This document shows, piece by piece, positions 63,916 to 64,000 of a stretch of 64,000 bases of DNA (position 1 is the stretch's first letter; every line of letters begins with the position of its first letter). The DNA lies in contig NZ_JAWLAR010000004.1 in assembly GCF_041395345.1 (NCBI RefSeq), forward strand, positions 62,001 to 126,000. The letters run 5' to 3'. The position numbers were made by a program, and so were the translations under genes. The stretch comes from Dokdonella sp041395345. GTDB taxonomy: Bacteria > Pseudomonadota > Gammaproteobacteria > Xanthomonadales > Rhodanobacteraceae. The notes beneath the pieces are model-generated. The model had not been told where the DNA came from. It was given only the letters and a program-made list of their open reading frames with translations, and searched no databases.

Positions 63916-64000
63916 GTGAGCCATCAAATCGCCCACGTCAGCGACGAACAGTTCGACGCTGAGGTTTTGCAATCGTCCGAGCCGGTACTGGTCGACTTCT
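63916..64000 (+). CDS. trxA: Thioredoxin, N-terminal part, cut by window edge
   Basis: The frame begins at GTG 63916 (SHQIAHVSDEQFDAEVL) and runs to PVLVDF at the edge, which is the start of the thioredoxin fold just before the WCGPC active site. GGAGG lies 6 nt upstream. Only 28 residues are visible. The rhlB-trxA divergent arrangement agrees with E. coli, where rho follows, and this favours TrxA. Confidence 0.85.
   Translation, partial: MSHQIAHVSDEQFDAEVLQSSEPVLVDF

Noticed and set aside
63541..63972. 143-codon reverse frame between rhlB and trxA
   Set aside because: It runs across the trxA start and its ribosome site and has an Arg/Pro-rich product without family features.
1..64000. Prophage, insertion sequence, integrative element, CRISPR or toxin-antitoxin system
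   Set aside because: No integrase, transposase, phage structural gene, direct-repeat array or attachment-site duplication was seen; gene content is core chromosomal throughout.

Overview
This is a GC-rich chromosomal window with densely packed, mostly housekeeping genes, some 47 in all. I read it as a gammaproteobacterium of the Xanthomonadales/Lysobacterales type. The evidence is the rhlB/trxA divergent pair, a three-domain monothiol glutaredoxin (Grx–IscA-like–rhodanese), an Ada N-terminal domain fused to AlkA, a GspC-D-E type II secretion cluster, a REPIN-like doublet and G-rich GGGAATC-type repeats. I cannot name the genus. There is no prophage, insertion sequence, CRISPR array, rRNA or tRNA that I can see.

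Layout. 1-8 kb: the N-terminal part of priA at the left edge, a DnaA-box palindrome in the gap behind it, a DUF3667 protein overlapping an NAD-dependent epimerase, a MATE exporter and SppA. 8-17 kb: an SDR, a DNA alkylation repair pair (Ada/AlkA fusion plus Ogt), small envelope proteins, a DsbA-like isomerase, FadE and IlvA. 17-26 kb: the glutaredoxin fusion, an OmpA-like protein with C-terminal Ig/cadherin-like repeats, a GDSL hydrolase coupled to an AlaA-like aminotransferase, an orphan efflux adaptor behind a strong promoter and palindrome, and RsgA. 26-32 kb: two large secreted propeller proteins (VPS10/BNR and Kelch). 32-44 kb: AceE, a methyltransferase, TspO, an AEC transporter, a ribokinase-like kinase, DedA, DusB, a secreted esterase and TrpS. 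44-52 kb: a 1890-residue secreted subtilisin-like protease followed by a secreted M12-type zinc protease. 52-57 kb: a PAS-PAS-GGDEF protein, arginase, a stand-alone HPt protein and a DUF937 protein. 57-64 kb: gspC-gspD-gspE, rhlB and the start of trxA.

How the parts may work together. The two proteases, the esterase, the Kelch protein and the VPS10 protein carry signal peptides and are plausible clients of a type II secretion system, three of whose genes lie here. The AlkA and Ogt genes, 11 nt apart, together rebuild the functions of Ada, Ogt and AlkA. A diguanylate cyclase and an HPt protein suggest surface or secretion signalling, but nothing in the sequence ties them to a target.

The most interesting signals are small. 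A -10-like signature, nGCTAnAnT, recurs before many genes, three times so close to the ATG that leaderless mRNAs are predicted. A short acidic-aromatic motif D-x-[IL]-F-x-[ND]-G-F occurs in three unrelated secreted enzymes. A G-rich repeat-like segment is inserted in frame in aceE. Two promoters carry clean palindromes but have no neighbouring regulator. A DnaA-box palindrome lies upstream of priA.
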